DNA of 64,000 nt from Seohaeicola zhoushanensis (GCF_014656415.1 NZ_BNCJ01000018.1:22134-86133), one strand, 5' to 3'. Counted from the stretch's first letter, positions 35,021 to 43,973 are shown. Made by a program: numbers and translations. Notes: generated by a model from the sequence alone, not told the origin.

Positions 35021-35485
35021 TCAAACCTGCCCCCGCGCCCTTGCGCGCCGGGCCAATGCCGCGGCCGGCCAGAGTTTCTCAATATCGTAGAACTGGGCAA
35101 AATTCGGCACGTCCGGCGGCAGGATCACCCAGGCCTGCTTGCTATCGGTGAAGATGTGGACGTCGGGCGGGCAGGTGTCCGGATCCTCCAGCGTCCCCAC
35201 CCGCACAAAGGCGAATTTGGGTCCGGCGCCGGGATAGTGGCTCCACAGAGCGACATGGCAGCTCGGGCAGCGATGAATGCGCTGGCCCTTGCCACTCTCG
35301 CTGGGAGTCAACACTTCGACGGTCTGGCCGGCGAGGCGTTCGACGCAAGCGGTCTCGACAAGCGCGTTCATCACGAAGGCCGAGCCTGTCTCGCGCTGGC
35401 ACCAGCGGCAATGGCAGGCATGGACGAAGAGTGGGCGGGCGGTCAGGCGATAGCGGATCTCGCCGCAGGTGCATTGGCCTTGCAT
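35021..35485 (-). CDS. GFA-family (CENP-V/Gfa-like) zinc protein
   Basis: The 154-residue protein starts MQGQCTCGEIRYRL. It has the family's cysteine pattern: CTCGEI, then HACHCRWCQRETGSAF, then HRCPSCHVALWSHY. These cysteines bind two zinc ions in the Mss4-like fold. Family members are often named glutathione-dependent formaldehyde-activating enzymes, but that activity is doubtful for most. It lies 75 bases upstream of the GST gene on the same strand. Confidence 0.9.
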   Translation of the reverse strand: MQGQCTCGEIRYRLTARPLFVHACHCRWCQRETGSAFVMNALVETACVERLAGQTVEVLTPSESGKGQRIHRCPSCHVALWSHYPGAGPKFAFVRVGTLEDPDTCPPDVHIFTDSKQAWVILPPDVPNFAQFYDIEKLWPAAALARRARARGQV

Positions 35486-35542
35486 GAAAAGACTTTCGGG
35501 CTGAGGACACAGCCGAGATCACGCACCGATCGCCACCATCGG

Positions 35543-35929
35543 TCAAGCCTGCAGCCGTTCGGCACCCCACACGGCCGACAGATCCTCGATCAGCTTCTCG
35601 GTGTCGAATGGTTTCGCCAGCCGCATCGCGTCCGCCAATTCCTCGGGCAACGTGCGATCGTTCTCGTCATAGACGAAGACCATCGCGGGCACGTCGTGCT
35701 GGCGCGCCCGACGGGCCAGGGGCAACAGATGCGGCCAGCCGACATCGGGATCGATCAGCACGAGGCGGCAGTTGCGCAGGCTGTCGAGTATGGCCGCGCT
35801 GCGCTGACCTGGGCGATAGTGCAGAAAATCGAACCCTGCGTCGAGGAAGGCCGACTCGATATCGAGCCCGACCACCGCGTCATGGATAGCAGCAATGATC
35901 CAGGGTTTCTGCGAACGGGGTACGGTCAT
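35543..35929 (-). CDS. Stand-alone, partly degenerate receiver-domain protein
   Basis: A 128-residue protein with the alternating strand/helix pattern of a response-regulator receiver and no output domain. The probable phosphorylated aspartate is D60 in RLVLIDPDVGW, and the conserved lysine is K106 in AKPFD. The acidic pair after strand 1 is reduced to a single D17 (AAIHDAV), and the conserved Thr/Ser position reads VFVYDEN. It may act as a phosphate sink or as a phosphorylation-independent binding protein. No histidine kinase is adjacent. Confidence 0.68.
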   Translation of the reverse strand: MTVPRSQKPWIIAAIHDAVVGLDIESAFLDAGFDFLHYRPGQRSAAILDSLRNCRLVLIDPDVGWPHLLPLARRARQHDVPAMVFVYDENDRTLPEELADAMRLAKPFDTEKLIEDLSAVWGAERLQA

Positions 35930-36242
35930 CTTTCTTGGCCACCAATTCCGGGATCGGGACGGCAGGCCACCATGGCGGCCAGCCAGAGTTGCGCAAGATC
36001 AGTACCTTGTTCACGAGATCCTTCTTAACCGCAATGGAACCAAAAGGCAAGTATTTTTCATATTTTTTCATTACAAATCAAATACATAATTTGATTAACC
36101 AGTGCACCTACCGCATAGCGGGGATACCCCTCAAGGGCCGATATCCGCTTGGACCCATCACAGAGGCGATGAATCCCATTTGTAGAGAAACCGTATCCGC
36201 CGTATTATGAGTAAGTTTAGGCAGAGCAGCACGATACGCGCC
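35930..36242. other. AT-rich intergenic region with a palindrome
   Basis: These 313 bases separate the divergent receiver-like and ribbon-helix-helix-like genes. I see no convincing gene. The middle (about 36020-36100) is strikingly AT-rich for this genome. It contains a perfect 8-bp dyad AATCAAAT (36076-36083) / ATTTGATT (36089-36096) with a 5-base centre, a candidate binding site for a DNA-bending or repressor protein. A horizontally acquired fragment or a small RNA gene cannot be excluded. Confidence 0.5.
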
Positions 36243-36464
36243 ATGCAAGACGACAACGCCAAACGTTCGGACAGACTTCAGATCATGCTGACGCCCGAAG
36301 AGATCCGGGCGCTGGACGACTGGAGGTTCGAGGCCAGGATGCCCAGCCGATCGGCAGCGGTCCGGGAACTTCTGCGCCGGGGGCTCGAGGCCGAGGGCTA
36401 CTTTACCCGCGCGGAAGGCGGCAGCGCCTCGGGCAGCTTCGGCATCCTCAACAACAAGGACTGA
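36243..36464 (+). CDS. Ribbon-helix-helix-like small DNA-binding protein
   Basis: A 73-residue protein, MQDDNAKRSDRLQIMLTPEE..., in which the strand RLQIMLT is followed by helix EEIRALDDWRFEA and helix SRSAAVRELLRRGLEAEGY. This strand-helix-helix order matches the RHH (CopG/Arc) fold. The Gly/Ser-rich tail is probably disordered. No toxin gene is adjacent, so it is more likely a regulator than an antitoxin. An in-frame ATG at 36207 is possible. No clear ribosome-binding site supports either start. Confidence 0.72.
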   Translation: MQDDNAKRSDRLQIMLTPEEIRALDDWRFEARMPSRSAAVRELLRRGLEAEGYFTRAEGGSASGSFGILNNKD

Positions 36465-36469
36465 CCGCC

Positions 36470-36507
36470 CCGAAATCAAAAGGGGCGCGCGTTGTCGCAC
36501 GCCCCTT
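36470..36507 (-). terminator. Terminator of the 5'-nucleotidase gene
   Basis: A 12-bp stem (36480-36491 with 36496-36507, one G-T pair) closes on a 4-base loop. On the minus strand it is followed by TTTTGATTT. It lies 8 bases beyond the stop of the gene at 36516 and could also stop readthrough from the ribbon-helix-helix gene on the plus strand. Confidence 0.8.
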
Positions 36508-36515
36508 GACTTGGC

Positions 36516-38075
36516 TTATTTCCGGGTGATGCGCCCGTCGGTATAGGGCTTGTACGGGCCGTTCGCCGCCAGATACTCGGCCGTCACATCGGCCAGGTCC
36601 GGACCGAAGTCGTAAGCGTTCTCGGCGTTCACGAACATCTTGAAGCCGTCGCCGCCGGTGCGGACATAGTTGTTCGACACCACTCCATAGACCTTGTCCA
36701 TCTCCAGCGGCGCACCAGCGACCATGATGTCGCTGACGCGGCTGCCCGCCGGTTGCGCCGGATCGAAGGTATAGGTCATGCCCGCCACCTGGGCGAAGCG
36801 TCCGCCGCCTTCCTCGACCTGGCTCACCCCATTCTCCAGCGCCTCCTTCACGACCGAACCCTTGACCTGGAAGGTCGACAGCGTGTTCTGGAAGGGCAGC
36901 ACGGTCAGCACCTCGCCCATCGTCACCGGCCCGGCATCGATGCTGGCGCGCAGCCCGCCGCCATTGGCGATGGCGATCTGGATGCCCTGGTCCTTGACAC
37001 GGGCCAGCATGGCGTCGGCCACGAGGTTGCCCATCGCGCATTCGACCTGGCGGCAGTTGTCCTTCGATCCGTCGATGGCCTCGGCCGCCTCGGCCACCAC
37101 CTTGTTGCGGATCTCGTCGAGCGGCTTCGCCGCCTCGGCGATCCGCGCCACGGTGGCCTCGTCCTGCGCCACGGCGGCATCCATGATGATCGGTTCGCCC
37201 TTGGCCTCGGTCACGTTGCCGGCGTCGTCGAAGGTCACGTTCAGCTCGCCCAGGAACTTGCCATAGGCATAGGCGCTGACGATCGCCGTGCTGCCCACCA
37301 TCGTCGGATAGGGGCCATCGGCCTTTTCGGCAGTGTTCGACAGGTAGGTGTTGGAATGCCCGCCCACGATCACGTCGACGCCCTTGGTATTGGCCGCGAC
37401 CCGCTGGTCGACGCCATAGCCCGAGTGGCTGAGCACGATGATCTTGTTGACACCTTCGGCGGTCAGCTTGTCGACCTCGGCTTGCACCGCGTCTACCGGA
37501 TCGGTGAAGATGATGTTCGGCCCCGGACTCGCCAGCTCGTCGGTATCCTGCGGGGTCAAGCCGATCAGCCCGATCTTCTCGCCGCCCTTCTCGATGATGG
37601 TCGACTTCTGCAGGACGCCCTTGAGAATTTCCTCGCCACTGAGGTCGGCGTTCGACATCAGCACCGGAAAGCTCACCGCGTCCATGAAGCCGCGCAGCAC
37701 CTCGGGGCCGTCGTCGAATTCGTGGTTGCCCACGGTCATCGCGTCATAGCCCATCTTGTTCATCATCTCGGCGGCCAGCTTGCCCTTGTAATAGGTGTAG
37801 AAAAGCGTGCCCTGGAACTGGTCACCGCCGTCCACCAGGATAGAGTTGTTCGAGCGTTTCCGCGCCTCGGCAATTGCCGTCACCAGCCGGGCCGAACCGC
37901 CGAAGCATTTGCCCTCGGCGGCATCCTTTTCGCCGCAGCCGCTGTCATATTTGTTGATCGGCTCGAAGCGCGCGTGAAAATCGTTGGTGTGAAGGATGGT
38001 CAGGGAATAATCGGCGGCAGCCGTGCCGGCGGTAAAGGCCAGCGCGGCGGCGGAACAGAGGAATCGGGTCAGCAT
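36516..38075 (-). CDS. Periplasmic bifunctional metallophosphatase/5'-nucleotidase
   Basis: A 519-residue UshA-type enzyme with signal peptide MLTRFLCSAAALAFTAGTAA. The N-terminal dimetal phosphatase domain shows TNDFHARFE, VDGGDQFQGT, VGNHEFDDGP, VLSHSGYG and VGGHSNT. The C-terminal substrate-binding domain shows NGGGLRASI, LPFQNTLS and the late VVSNNYVRTGGDGF. It should release phosphate and nucleoside from nucleotides in the periplasm. AGGAGA precedes the ATG at 38075. It is a single gene, divergent from the DUF952-like gene. Confidence 0.93.
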   Translation of the reverse strand: MLTRFLCSAAALAFTAGTAAADYSLTILHTNDFHARFEPINKYDSGCGEKDAAEGKCFGGSARLVTAIAEARKRSNNSILVDGGDQFQGTLFYTYYKGKLAAEMMNKMGYDAMTVGNHEFDDGPEVLRGFMDAVSFPVLMSNADLSGEEILKGVLQKSTIIEKGGEKIGLIGLTPQDTDELASPGPNIIFTDPVDAVQAEVDKLTAEGVNKIIVLSHSGYGVDQRVAANTKGVDVIVGGHSNTYLSNTAEKADGPYPTMVGSTAIVSAYAYGKFLGELNVTFDDAGNVTEAKGEPIIMDAAVAQDEATVARIAEAAKPLDEIRNKVVAEAAEAIDGSKDNCRQVECAMGNLVADAMLARVKDQGIQIAIANGGGLRASIDAGPVTMGEVLTVLPFQNTLSTFQVKGSVVKEALENGVSQVEEGGGRFAQVAGMTYTFDPAQPAGSRVSDIMVAGAPLEMDKVYGVVSNNYVRTGGDGFKMFVNAENAYDFGPDLADVTAEYLAANGPYKPYTDGRITRK

Positions 38076-38207
38076 GGCAGCTCTCCTGTTGGTTATTGCC
38101 GGCGATGGTGCGTCGGCCCCTCGCGTTTTGTCAAAGGATAGCTCCTGCTGCCCCGGCGGCAGGCGCCGGGGCTTGCGAAAGACCGCCGCTCGGGGCATCA
38201 GGCACTC

Positions 38208-38546
38208 ATGTTGATCTACAAGATTTTCCGCGCGCCCGAATGGGCGGCGCTGCAGGCCGCCGGTGAAACCGCCGGCGCGCCGGTCGATGTGGCCGATGGT
38301 TACGTGCATTTCTCGACCGCCGCACAGGCGCGCGAGACAGCGGCGAAACACTTCGCCGGCGAGGATGGGCTGCTGTTGCTGGCGCTCGAGGCCGAACCGC
38401 TGGGCACGGCGCTGAAATGGGAGGTCTCGCGCGGCGGCGCGCTGTTCCCGCATCTCTACCGCAACCTGCGGCTGACAGACGTGCTCTGGTCGCGCCCGCT
38501 GCCGCTGGTCGATGGCACCCACGCCTTCCCGGAGGACCTGGCATGA
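38208..38546 (+). CDS. DUF952-family protein
   Basis: A 112-residue protein starting [20 protein letters not shown], with the family-like segments [21 protein letters not shown] and [17 protein letters not shown]. The conserved HFS and FPHLY stretches are typical of DUF952, a small fold of unknown function. It overlaps the pyrD start by 4 bases, so the two are co-translated, an arrangement I have seen described in related bacteria. Confidence 0.87.
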   Translation: MLIYKIFRAPEWAALQAAGETAGAPVDVADGYVHFSTAAQARETAAKHFAGEDGLLLLALEAEPLGTALKWEVSRGGALFPHLYRNLRLTDVLWSRPLPLVDGTHAFPEDLA

Positions 38547-39601
38547 GCATCACCGAACGCCTCGGCCTTGCCGCGCTGCGCGCGCTGGACCCCGAGACCG
38601 CCCACGGGCTGGCCCTCAAGGCGCTGTGCCTGGGCCTGGCGCCGCTGCCCGGCATGGTGACCTCGCCCCGCCTGAAGACCCGCCTCGCCGGGCTGGAGCT
38701 GGCCAACCCGGTCGGGCTGGCGGCAGGTTTCGACAAGAACGCGGTGGCGCTGCACCCGCTGGCCCGCTCGGGCTTCGGCTTTGTCGAGGTCGGCGCCGCG
38801 ACGCCGCGCCCGCAGGCGGGCAACCCGCGCCCGCGCCTGTTCCGCCTGACCGAGGACCGCGCGGTCATCAACCGCTTCGGCTTCAACAATGAAGGCATGG
38901 AAGCCATCGCGGCGCGGCTGGCCAAGCGTCCGAAGGACGCGGTGATCGGCCTGAACCTCGGCGCCAACAAGGACAGCGCCGACCGTGCGCAGGACTTCGT
39001 GGAGGTGCTGCAGTGCTGCGCCACCCATCTCGACTTTGCCACGGTCAACGTATCGTCGCCCAATACCGAGAAGCTGCGCGACCTACAGGGCAAGGCCGCG
39101 CTGACCGCGCTGCTGACCGGGGTGATGAACGCGCGCGACGCGCTGTCCCGGCCGATCCCCGTATTCCTCAAGATCGCGCCGGATCTCGACGCCGCCGGAC
39201 TGGCCGATATCGCCGAAGCCGCTGCCGAGACCCGCATCGATGCGATCATCGCCACCAATACGACGCTGAACCGCGACGGGCTGACCTCGGCGCACCGGGG
39301 CGAGGCGGGCGGGCTGTCCGGCGCGCCGCTGTTCGAGCGTTCGACCCGCGTGCTGGCGCAGCTCTCGGCGATCACCGAGGGGCGGATCCCGCTGATCGGC
39401 GTCGGCGGTATCGCCTCGGCCGAGGACGCCTATGCCAAGATCACCGCCGGCGCCTCGGCGGTGCAGCTCTACTCGGCGCTGGTCTACGAGGGGCTGACGC
39501 TGGCCGCCCGCATCGCGCGCGGCCTCGACACCCTGCTCGCCCGCGACGGCTTTGCCAGCGTGGCCGAGGCGGTCGGCACCCGGCGGGGGGACTGGACATG
39601 A
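38543..39601 (+). CDS. pyrD: Dihydroorotate dehydrogenase (quinone), class 2
   Basis: The enzyme oxidises dihydroorotate to orotate in pyrimidine synthesis and passes electrons to quinone at the inner membrane. The 352-residue protein has the class 2 N-terminal helices ([17 protein letters not shown]), [35 protein letters not shown] with the catalytic Ser, [13 protein letters not shown] and [14 protein letters not shown] (FMN phosphate binding). It overlaps the upstream DUF952-like gene and the downstream arsC gene by 4 bases each. Confidence 0.97.
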   Translation: MSITERLGLAALRALDPETAHGLALKALCLGLAPLPGMVTSPRLKTRLAGLELANPVGLAAGFDKNAVALHPLARSGFGFVEVGAATPRPQAGNPRPRLFRLTEDRAVINRFGFNNEGMEAIAARLAKRPKDAVIGLNLGANKDSADRAQDFVEVLQCCATHLDFATVNVSSPNTEKLRDLQGKAALTALLTGVMNARDALSRPIPVFLKIAPDLDAAGLADIAEAAAETRIDAIIATNTTLNRDGLTSAHRGEAGGLSGAPLFERSTRVLAQLSAITEGRIPLIGVGGIASAEDAYAKITAGASAVQLYSALVYEGLTLAARIARGLDTLLARDGFASVAEAVGTRRGDWT

Positions 39602-39939
39602 TCGAATTCTGGCATAACCCGCGCTGCTCGAAATCACGCCAGGGCCTTGCCCTGCTCGAGGAGAAGGGCGCCGCGCTGCGCGTGCGCCGCTACCTCGACG
39701 AGCCGCCCAGCCGCGCCGAACTGACCGCCGCCTGGGAGGCGCTCGGCAGGCCGCCGGTGGCCGAGATGATGCGCACCAAGGACGCGGCCTTCAAGGAGGC
39801 CGGCCTCGACGGCAAGGATGATGCCGCCCTGCTCGACGCAATGGCCGCCAACCCGGCACTGATCGAACGCCCGCTGGCGATCCGCGACGGCCGCGCGGTG
39901 ATCGGCCGCCCGCCGGAACGGCTGCTCGACCTGCTTTGA
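39598..39939 (+). CDS. arsC: Arsenate reductase (glutaredoxin-type), ArsC family
   Basis: A 113-residue thioredoxin-fold protein starting [20 protein letters not shown]; the cysteine of RCSKSR is the redox residue. The late segment [19 protein letters not shown] carries the conserved arginines. It shares its start with the pyrD stop (ATGA). No other ars gene is near, so it may be a general ArsC-family (Spx/ArsC-like) protein rather than part of an arsenic operon. Confidence 0.87.
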   Translation: MIEFWHNPRCSKSRQGLALLEEKGAALRVRRYLDEPPSRAELTAAWEALGRPPVAEMMRTKDAAFKEAGLDGKDDAALLDAMAANPALIERPLAIRDGRAVIGRPPERLLDLL

Positions 39940-39955
39940 GGGATTGTGCCGCCGC

Positions 39956-40042
39956 GGGGCTCCGCCCCCGGACCACAGTGAGTATTTGAGAAGAGAAGAA
40001 GACATGGGCGCCTCCTGCTGCTTCTTCTCTTTCCAAATACTC
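39956..40042. repeat. Palindromic dispersed-repeat-like element after arsC
   Basis: A small hairpin GGGGC-TCC-GCCCC (39956-39968) is followed by a long dyad: arms 39980-40001 and 40021-40042 match at 20 of 22 positions, reading GAGTATTTG then A/G-rich AGAAGAAG. The whole sits between the convergent arsC and FG-GAP genes and would form a strong stem. The same module order recurs at 60292-60359. Confidence 0.75.
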
Positions 40043-40078
40043 CCGTCCCAGGCTACCCGCCCGACCTGCCGACAGCGG

Positions 40079-41578
40079 TCAGCGCCACAGTATCACCATC
40101 CGGTCGACCGCACTCTCCTGCCAGTCCGAGGCGGTGCCATCGGGCCAGATCACGCGCAACCGCACTGAAGTCACAGAACCAAGACCGAAATGCTCGGCCA
40201 GCGCACTGCCGCCGGCATGACCGCCGCCGACGGTGATCTCGCGGCGGCGCAGCGGGCCGTTGCCATCATCGACCTCGATCCAGGCGCCGACGGCCTGCGT
40301 GTTCGGGCCCGATGCAACAAGGCGTACCGCGAGCCAGTGGCCCTCGGGCTCCGACACGTTGCGCCAGAGCTCCATCGGGGCACGGCGGTTCACAACGGCG
40401 AGGTCCAGCAGGCCATCGCCATCGAGATCGGCCAGCACCGCGCCGCGCCCGCGTGCGAGGCTGGCGACGCCCGCGTCCATCCCCGCTTCGACAAAACTTC
40501 CGTCGGGCTGCTGGATCAGCAGATTGTTGGGGTCTTCCCAGGCGCTGTCAGGCATTTGTTCCACATTGCCCTTGGCGATGAAGATGTCGTCGCGCCCGTC
40601 GTTCGTCACGTCTCCGAAGGCCACGTGCCAGCCGGTCGAGGGCCGCCCGTCGCCGCCAGTGTAGGGCCGATGCGCGGTGGTGCCGAGCGCGTAGGGCACG
40701 TCCTCGAAGGCCGGGCCGTTCGCGCCTTTCATCCGGCGTTGCAGCCGCTGGTCGCCCATCGAGGTCATCATCACCTCGCCGGCGCCGTCGCCGTCGAGAT
40801 CGCGCGCGGCGATGCCCATGCCCCAGAGCTTGTGACTCTGCCAGCCGTCCTGCAGGCCGTAGAGGCGCGGAACGGTTTCCATGGCCCAGAGCTGTTCCTC
40901 GCCGCCACTGACGTAATAGTGCCGGTCGTTGCTGACCCGCAGGTCGGCGCGGCCGCCGCCCCAGTCGGAGAACAGCATCGAGAGCGGGCAGAAACCGGGG
41001 GTCAGCTCGATCGGCGGGCCGTAACGGTTGCCCTCGGGACGGTAGAGCAGGTTGACGTCGCAGGCGCGGAACGGGCCGTTGGGATCGTCGCGATTGACGT
41101 AATTGCCGAAGGCCAGGGTCGGGAGGCCGTTGCTCCCCTCCCAGGTAGCCGAGAAGGCGGTGGTCCAGCGGGTGTCGCTGGTGAAGTCGAGCCCGTCGAA
41201 GGGCGTAAACCTGCAATCGGGGCCGCCCCGGAGCAGCAGGTTCTCGCCCACCCGCAGCACGGCGAGATCAAGCAAACCGTCGCCGTCGATGTCGAGCGGA
41301 TAGGCCCCCGTCACTCCGGTGAGCGCCAGTGCAGGCGGCGTATCGGCCGTGAAGACCATGCCGCCGCGATTGCGCAGCAGCTTGGCCGGATTGGCCCCGC
41401 CGGCCGCGTAGAGTTCGGGCAGGCCGTCGTCCGAGCAATCGAAGGCCGCCACGCCGCCACCGACGAAATGCTCCCAGCCGCCGGCATAGGTATGCTCGGG
41501 CAGCGCCACCGGTTCGAACCGGGGCCCTGCGAGCGCGCCGGTCGGAAGCAGTAGCAGAAGGACCAGTTCAGGCCGCAT
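40079..41578 (-). CDS. Secreted FG-GAP/VCBS-repeat protein with ASPIC/UnbV (CRTAC1-like) end
   Basis: A 499-residue protein with signal peptide MRPELVLLLLLPTGALAG. It contains repeated calcium-binding loops of a beta-propeller (PLDIDGDGLLDLAVL, AARDLDGDGAGEVMM, FGDVTNDGRDDIFIA, LADLDGDGLLDLAVV). A C-terminal ASPIC/UnbV domain follows (NTQAVGAWIEVDDGNG, SVRLRVIWPDGTASDW). Such proteins are exported, and their function in bacteria is unknown. Its start lies inside the end of the ROK regulator gene (11-base overlap), so it is expressed with that regulator. Confidence 0.87.
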   Translation of the reverse strand: MRPELVLLLLLPTGALAGPRFEPVALPEHTYAGGWEHFVGGGVAAFDCSDDGLPELYAAGGANPAKLLRNRGGMVFTADTPPALALTGVTGAYPLDIDGDGLLDLAVLRVGENLLLRGGPDCRFTPFDGLDFTSDTRWTTAFSATWEGSNGLPTLAFGNYVNRDDPNGPFRACDVNLLYRPEGNRYGPPIELTPGFCPLSMLFSDWGGGRADLRVSNDRHYYVSGGEEQLWAMETVPRLYGLQDGWQSHKLWGMGIAARDLDGDGAGEVMMTSMGDQRLQRRMKGANGPAFEDVPYALGTTAHRPYTGGDGRPSTGWHVAFGDVTNDGRDDIFIAKGNVEQMPDSAWEDPNNLLIQQPDGSFVEAGMDAGVASLARGRGAVLADLDGDGLLDLAVVNRRAPMELWRNVSEPEGHWLAVRLVASGPNTQAVGAWIEVDDGNGPLRRREITVGGGHAGGSALAEHFGLGSVTSVRLRVIWPDGTASDWQESAVDRMVILWR

Positions 41579-42773
41579 TCTCGCCCAGTCCCCCCAGCGC
41601 CAGGTCCGAAACCTTGTCTAGCGCATAGGCCGCCGCGCCGCGCGCCCACATCAGGTTGCCCCACTTGTGGATCACCACCTCGGGCGGCGGCTTGTCGACC
41701 TGCACGATCGACTGGCGCATCTCGGCGATCACCGCTTCTGCGTAGAGATGGTCGAACTGCATCTGCTCACCGGCCAGGATGATGAGGCCGGGGTCGAAGA
41801 TGTTGACGAGGTTGGCGAGACCGAGGGCGAAGATGCGCCCTGCCCGCTCGACGATGCGGCGCGCCATCTGGTCGCCGTCGCGGGCGGCGGCGAGCAGCGC
41901 CTCGATTCGGGCAGCGGCACTGGCGCTGGCGTCGGCACCCGGCATCGTCGCCGCTTCGCGCAGCAGGGCGTAATCGGCGACATAGGCTTCGAGACAACCG
42001 CGCTGGCCGCAGCGGCAGAGCGCGCCGTCGAGATGCACCTTGGTATGACCGAACTCTGCACCGCAGCCGCGGGTGCCGCGATAGAGCTCGCCGTTGATGA
42101 CGAGGCCCATGCCGACTCCGCTCTCGATGGTCACGACGATGAAATCGGAGTGGTCCTGCCCGAGCCCGAAGGTCTTCTCGGCCACGGCCACGAGGTTGGC
42201 GTCGTTGTCGATGAAGGCCGGCAGGCCGAGCCTGGCGGAGAGGATTGTGCCGAATTCGACGTTGCGTTCGGCCAGCGAGGGGGACCAGTAGACCATGCCC
42301 GAGGTGGCATCGACGATACCGGCGATTCCGAACCCGACGCCAGAGATGTCGCCACGCGTGACGCCGGCCTCGGCCGCCAGCGCGTCGATCGCCCCGGCCA
42401 GCACCTCGGCCATGGCCTCGGGCGCGAAGCGGGGCGAGGCCAGTTGCACTTCCAGTTCGGCAAGCTGGGCGCCCTCGAAATCCATCAGCACCAACGAGAG
42501 CGTGCGGTTCGATATCTTGCCACCTGCGACCAGATGCGCCGCGCCGCGAATCTTGAGGTCGACTCGGGGCCGGCCACGGCGGGCATCGGGGTCGTCGCTG
42601 CTGGGGGCAATCTCCTCGATGAGACCGTGCTGGAGAAGCTCGGCAGTGATCGTGGTGACGGTCGCGCGGCTGATCCCGGTCTGGTCGGCCAGCGCGATGC
42701 GGGGAATCCGGCCGGCACGGCGGATGTCCTGAAGCAGCCTTCGGCGGCCATATTCCCTTTGCAGAACAGCCAT
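41568..42773 (-). CDS. ROK-family transcriptional repressor of the sugar importer
   Basis: A 401-residue protein with an N-terminal winged helix (RIALADQTGISRATVTTITA) and a ROK domain. It has the ROK zinc motif CRCGQRGCLEAY, FGIAGIVDATSG, DNDANLVAVAE and GCGAEFGHTKVH. The start is the ATG at 42773 (MAVLQREYGRRRLLQDIRR). It is divergent from xylF across 158 bases that hold a perfect palindrome, so it very likely represses the xylFHG-glk operon and responds to a sugar such as xylose or glucose. Confidence 0.9.
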   Translation of the reverse strand: MAVLQREYGRRRLLQDIRRAGRIPRIALADQTGISRATVTTITAELLQHGLIEEIAPSSDDPDARRGRPRVDLKIRGAAHLVAGGKISNRTLSLVLMDFEGAQLAELEVQLASPRFAPEAMAEVLAGAIDALAAEAGVTRGDISGVGFGIAGIVDATSGMVYWSPSLAERNVEFGTILSARLGLPAFIDNDANLVAVAEKTFGLGQDHSDFIVVTIESGVGMGLVINGELYRGTRGCGAEFGHTKVHLDGALCRCGQRGCLEAYVADYALLREAATMPGADASASAAARIEALLAAARDGDQMARRIVERAGRIFALGLANLVNIFDPGLIILAGEQMQFDHLYAEAVIAEMRQSIVQVDKPPPEVVIHKWGNLMWARGAAAYALDKVSDLALGGLGENAA

Positions 42774-42837
42774 TTGAGCGCGGCCTCCCTTCCTGCGCGC
42801 GCGGCCCGCAATGGCCACCCACTGGCACGTTAGACGA

Positions 42838-42860
42838 TTTAATTTGATTTTCAAATTAAA
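42838..42860. promoter_or_regulatory. Perfect AT-rich palindrome, probable ROK operator
   Basis: TTTAATTTGA (42838-42847) and TCAAATTAAA (42851-42860) are perfectly complementary around TTT. It stands out in a GC-rich background, lies 65 bases upstream of the ROK start and 71 bases upstream of xylF, and resembles the AT-rich dyads bound by NagC/XylR-type ROK repressors. A second weaker dyad, CGCCCGGA (42882-42889) / TCCGGGCG (42904-42911), lies in the xylF leader. Confidence 0.7.
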
Positions 42861-42931
42861 ATGGATCACGCTTTGGAGGCACGCCCGGAGGAGGAGAATA
42901 CAATCCGGGCGCAACACAGTGGAGGGAGATC

Positions 42932-43960
42932 ATGAGAATTCTTGCATCCGCGACGGCGATCCTCGCCGGCGCGTTCATCGGCACGACCGCGCTGGCCCAG
43001 GACCTGACCGTGGGCGTGAGCTGGTCGAACTTCCAGGAAGAGCGCTGGAAGACCGACGAGGCGGCGATCAAGGCCGCGCTCGAAGCTGCCGGCGCGAAAT
43101 ATGTCTCGGCCGACGCGCAGTCGTCTTCGGCCAAGCAGTTGACGGATATCGAAAACCTGATCTCGCAGGGCGTCAACGCACTGATCGTACTGGGCCAGGA
43201 CACCCAAGCCGTCATCCCGGCGGTTCAGGCGGCAGCGGACGAGGAAATCCCGGTGATCGCCTATGACCGCCTGATCGAGGATCCGCGCGCCTTCTACCTG
43301 ACCTTCGACAACGTCGAAGTCGGGCGGATGCAGGCCCGCGCCGTGCTCGAAGCCGCGCCGGAAGGCAACTACGTGATGATTAAGGGCTCGCCCACCGATC
43401 CCAACGCCGACTTCCTGCGCGGAGGCCAGCAGGAGGTGCTGCAGGCCGCGATCGACGCAGGCAAGATCAAGATCGTCGGCGAGGCCTATACCGACGGCTG
43501 GCTGCCGGCCAATGCCCAGCGCAACATGGAGCAGATCCTGACCGAGCAGGGCAACAAGGTCGATGCCGTGGTCGCCTCGAACGACGGCACCGCCGGCGGC
43601 GCGGTTGCGGCGCTGACCGCGCAGGGGATGCAGGGCATCCCGGTCTCGGGGCAGGACGGCGACCATGCCGCGCTGAACCGCGTGGCGGCCGGCACCCAGA
43701 CGGTTTCGGTCTGGAAGGACGCGCGCGAGCTTGGCAAGGCGGCCGGCGAGATCGCCGTAGCGCTCGCCAAGGGCACCAAGATGGAGGACATCCCGAACGC
43801 GGTGAAGTTCAAGACCCCCGGCGGGAACGAGATGAACGCCGTCTTCCTCGCGCCGATGCCGGTGACCAAGGCCAACCTGACCGCAGTGGTCGATGCCGGT
43901 TGGATCACCAAGGAGGCGCTCTGCCAAGGCGTGACAGCCGGTCCGGCCCCCTGCAACTGA
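42932..43960 (+). CDS. xylF: Sugar ABC transporter periplasmic binding protein (XylF-like)
   Basis: A 342-residue type I periplasmic binding protein with signal peptide [20 protein letters not shown]. It shows the XylF-like segments [43 protein letters not shown] and [22 protein letters not shown] precedes the ATG. It captures a pentose or hexose and delivers it to XylH. The name follows the closest family I recognise; with glucokinase in the operon the true substrate may be glucose. Confidence 0.9.
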   Translation: MRILASATAILAGAFIGTTALAQDLTVGVSWSNFQEERWKTDEAAIKAALEAAGAKYVSADAQSSSAKQLTDIENLISQGVNALIVLGQDTQAVIPAVQAAADEEIPVIAYDRLIEDPRAFYLTFDNVEVGRMQARAVLEAAPEGNYVMIKGSPTDPNADFLRGGQQEVLQAAIDAGKIKIVGEAYTDGWLPANAQRNMEQILTEQGNKVDAVVASNDGTAGGAVAALTAQGMQGIPVSGQDGDHAALNRVAAGTQTVSVWKDARELGKAAGEIAVALAKGTKMEDIPNAVKFKTPGGNEMNAVFLAPMPVTKANLTAVVDAGWITKEALCQGVTAGPAPCN

Positions 43961-43973
43961 CGACCTGATCCCT

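Noticed and set aside
36243..36464. Ribbon-helix-helix-like protein as antitoxin
   Set aside because: No small toxin-like gene overlaps or follows it; a terminator lies 16 bases downstream.
39598..39939. arsC as evidence for an arsenic resistance operon
   Set aside because: No arsR, arsB, acr3 or arsH gene is near; the gene is coupled to pyrD instead.
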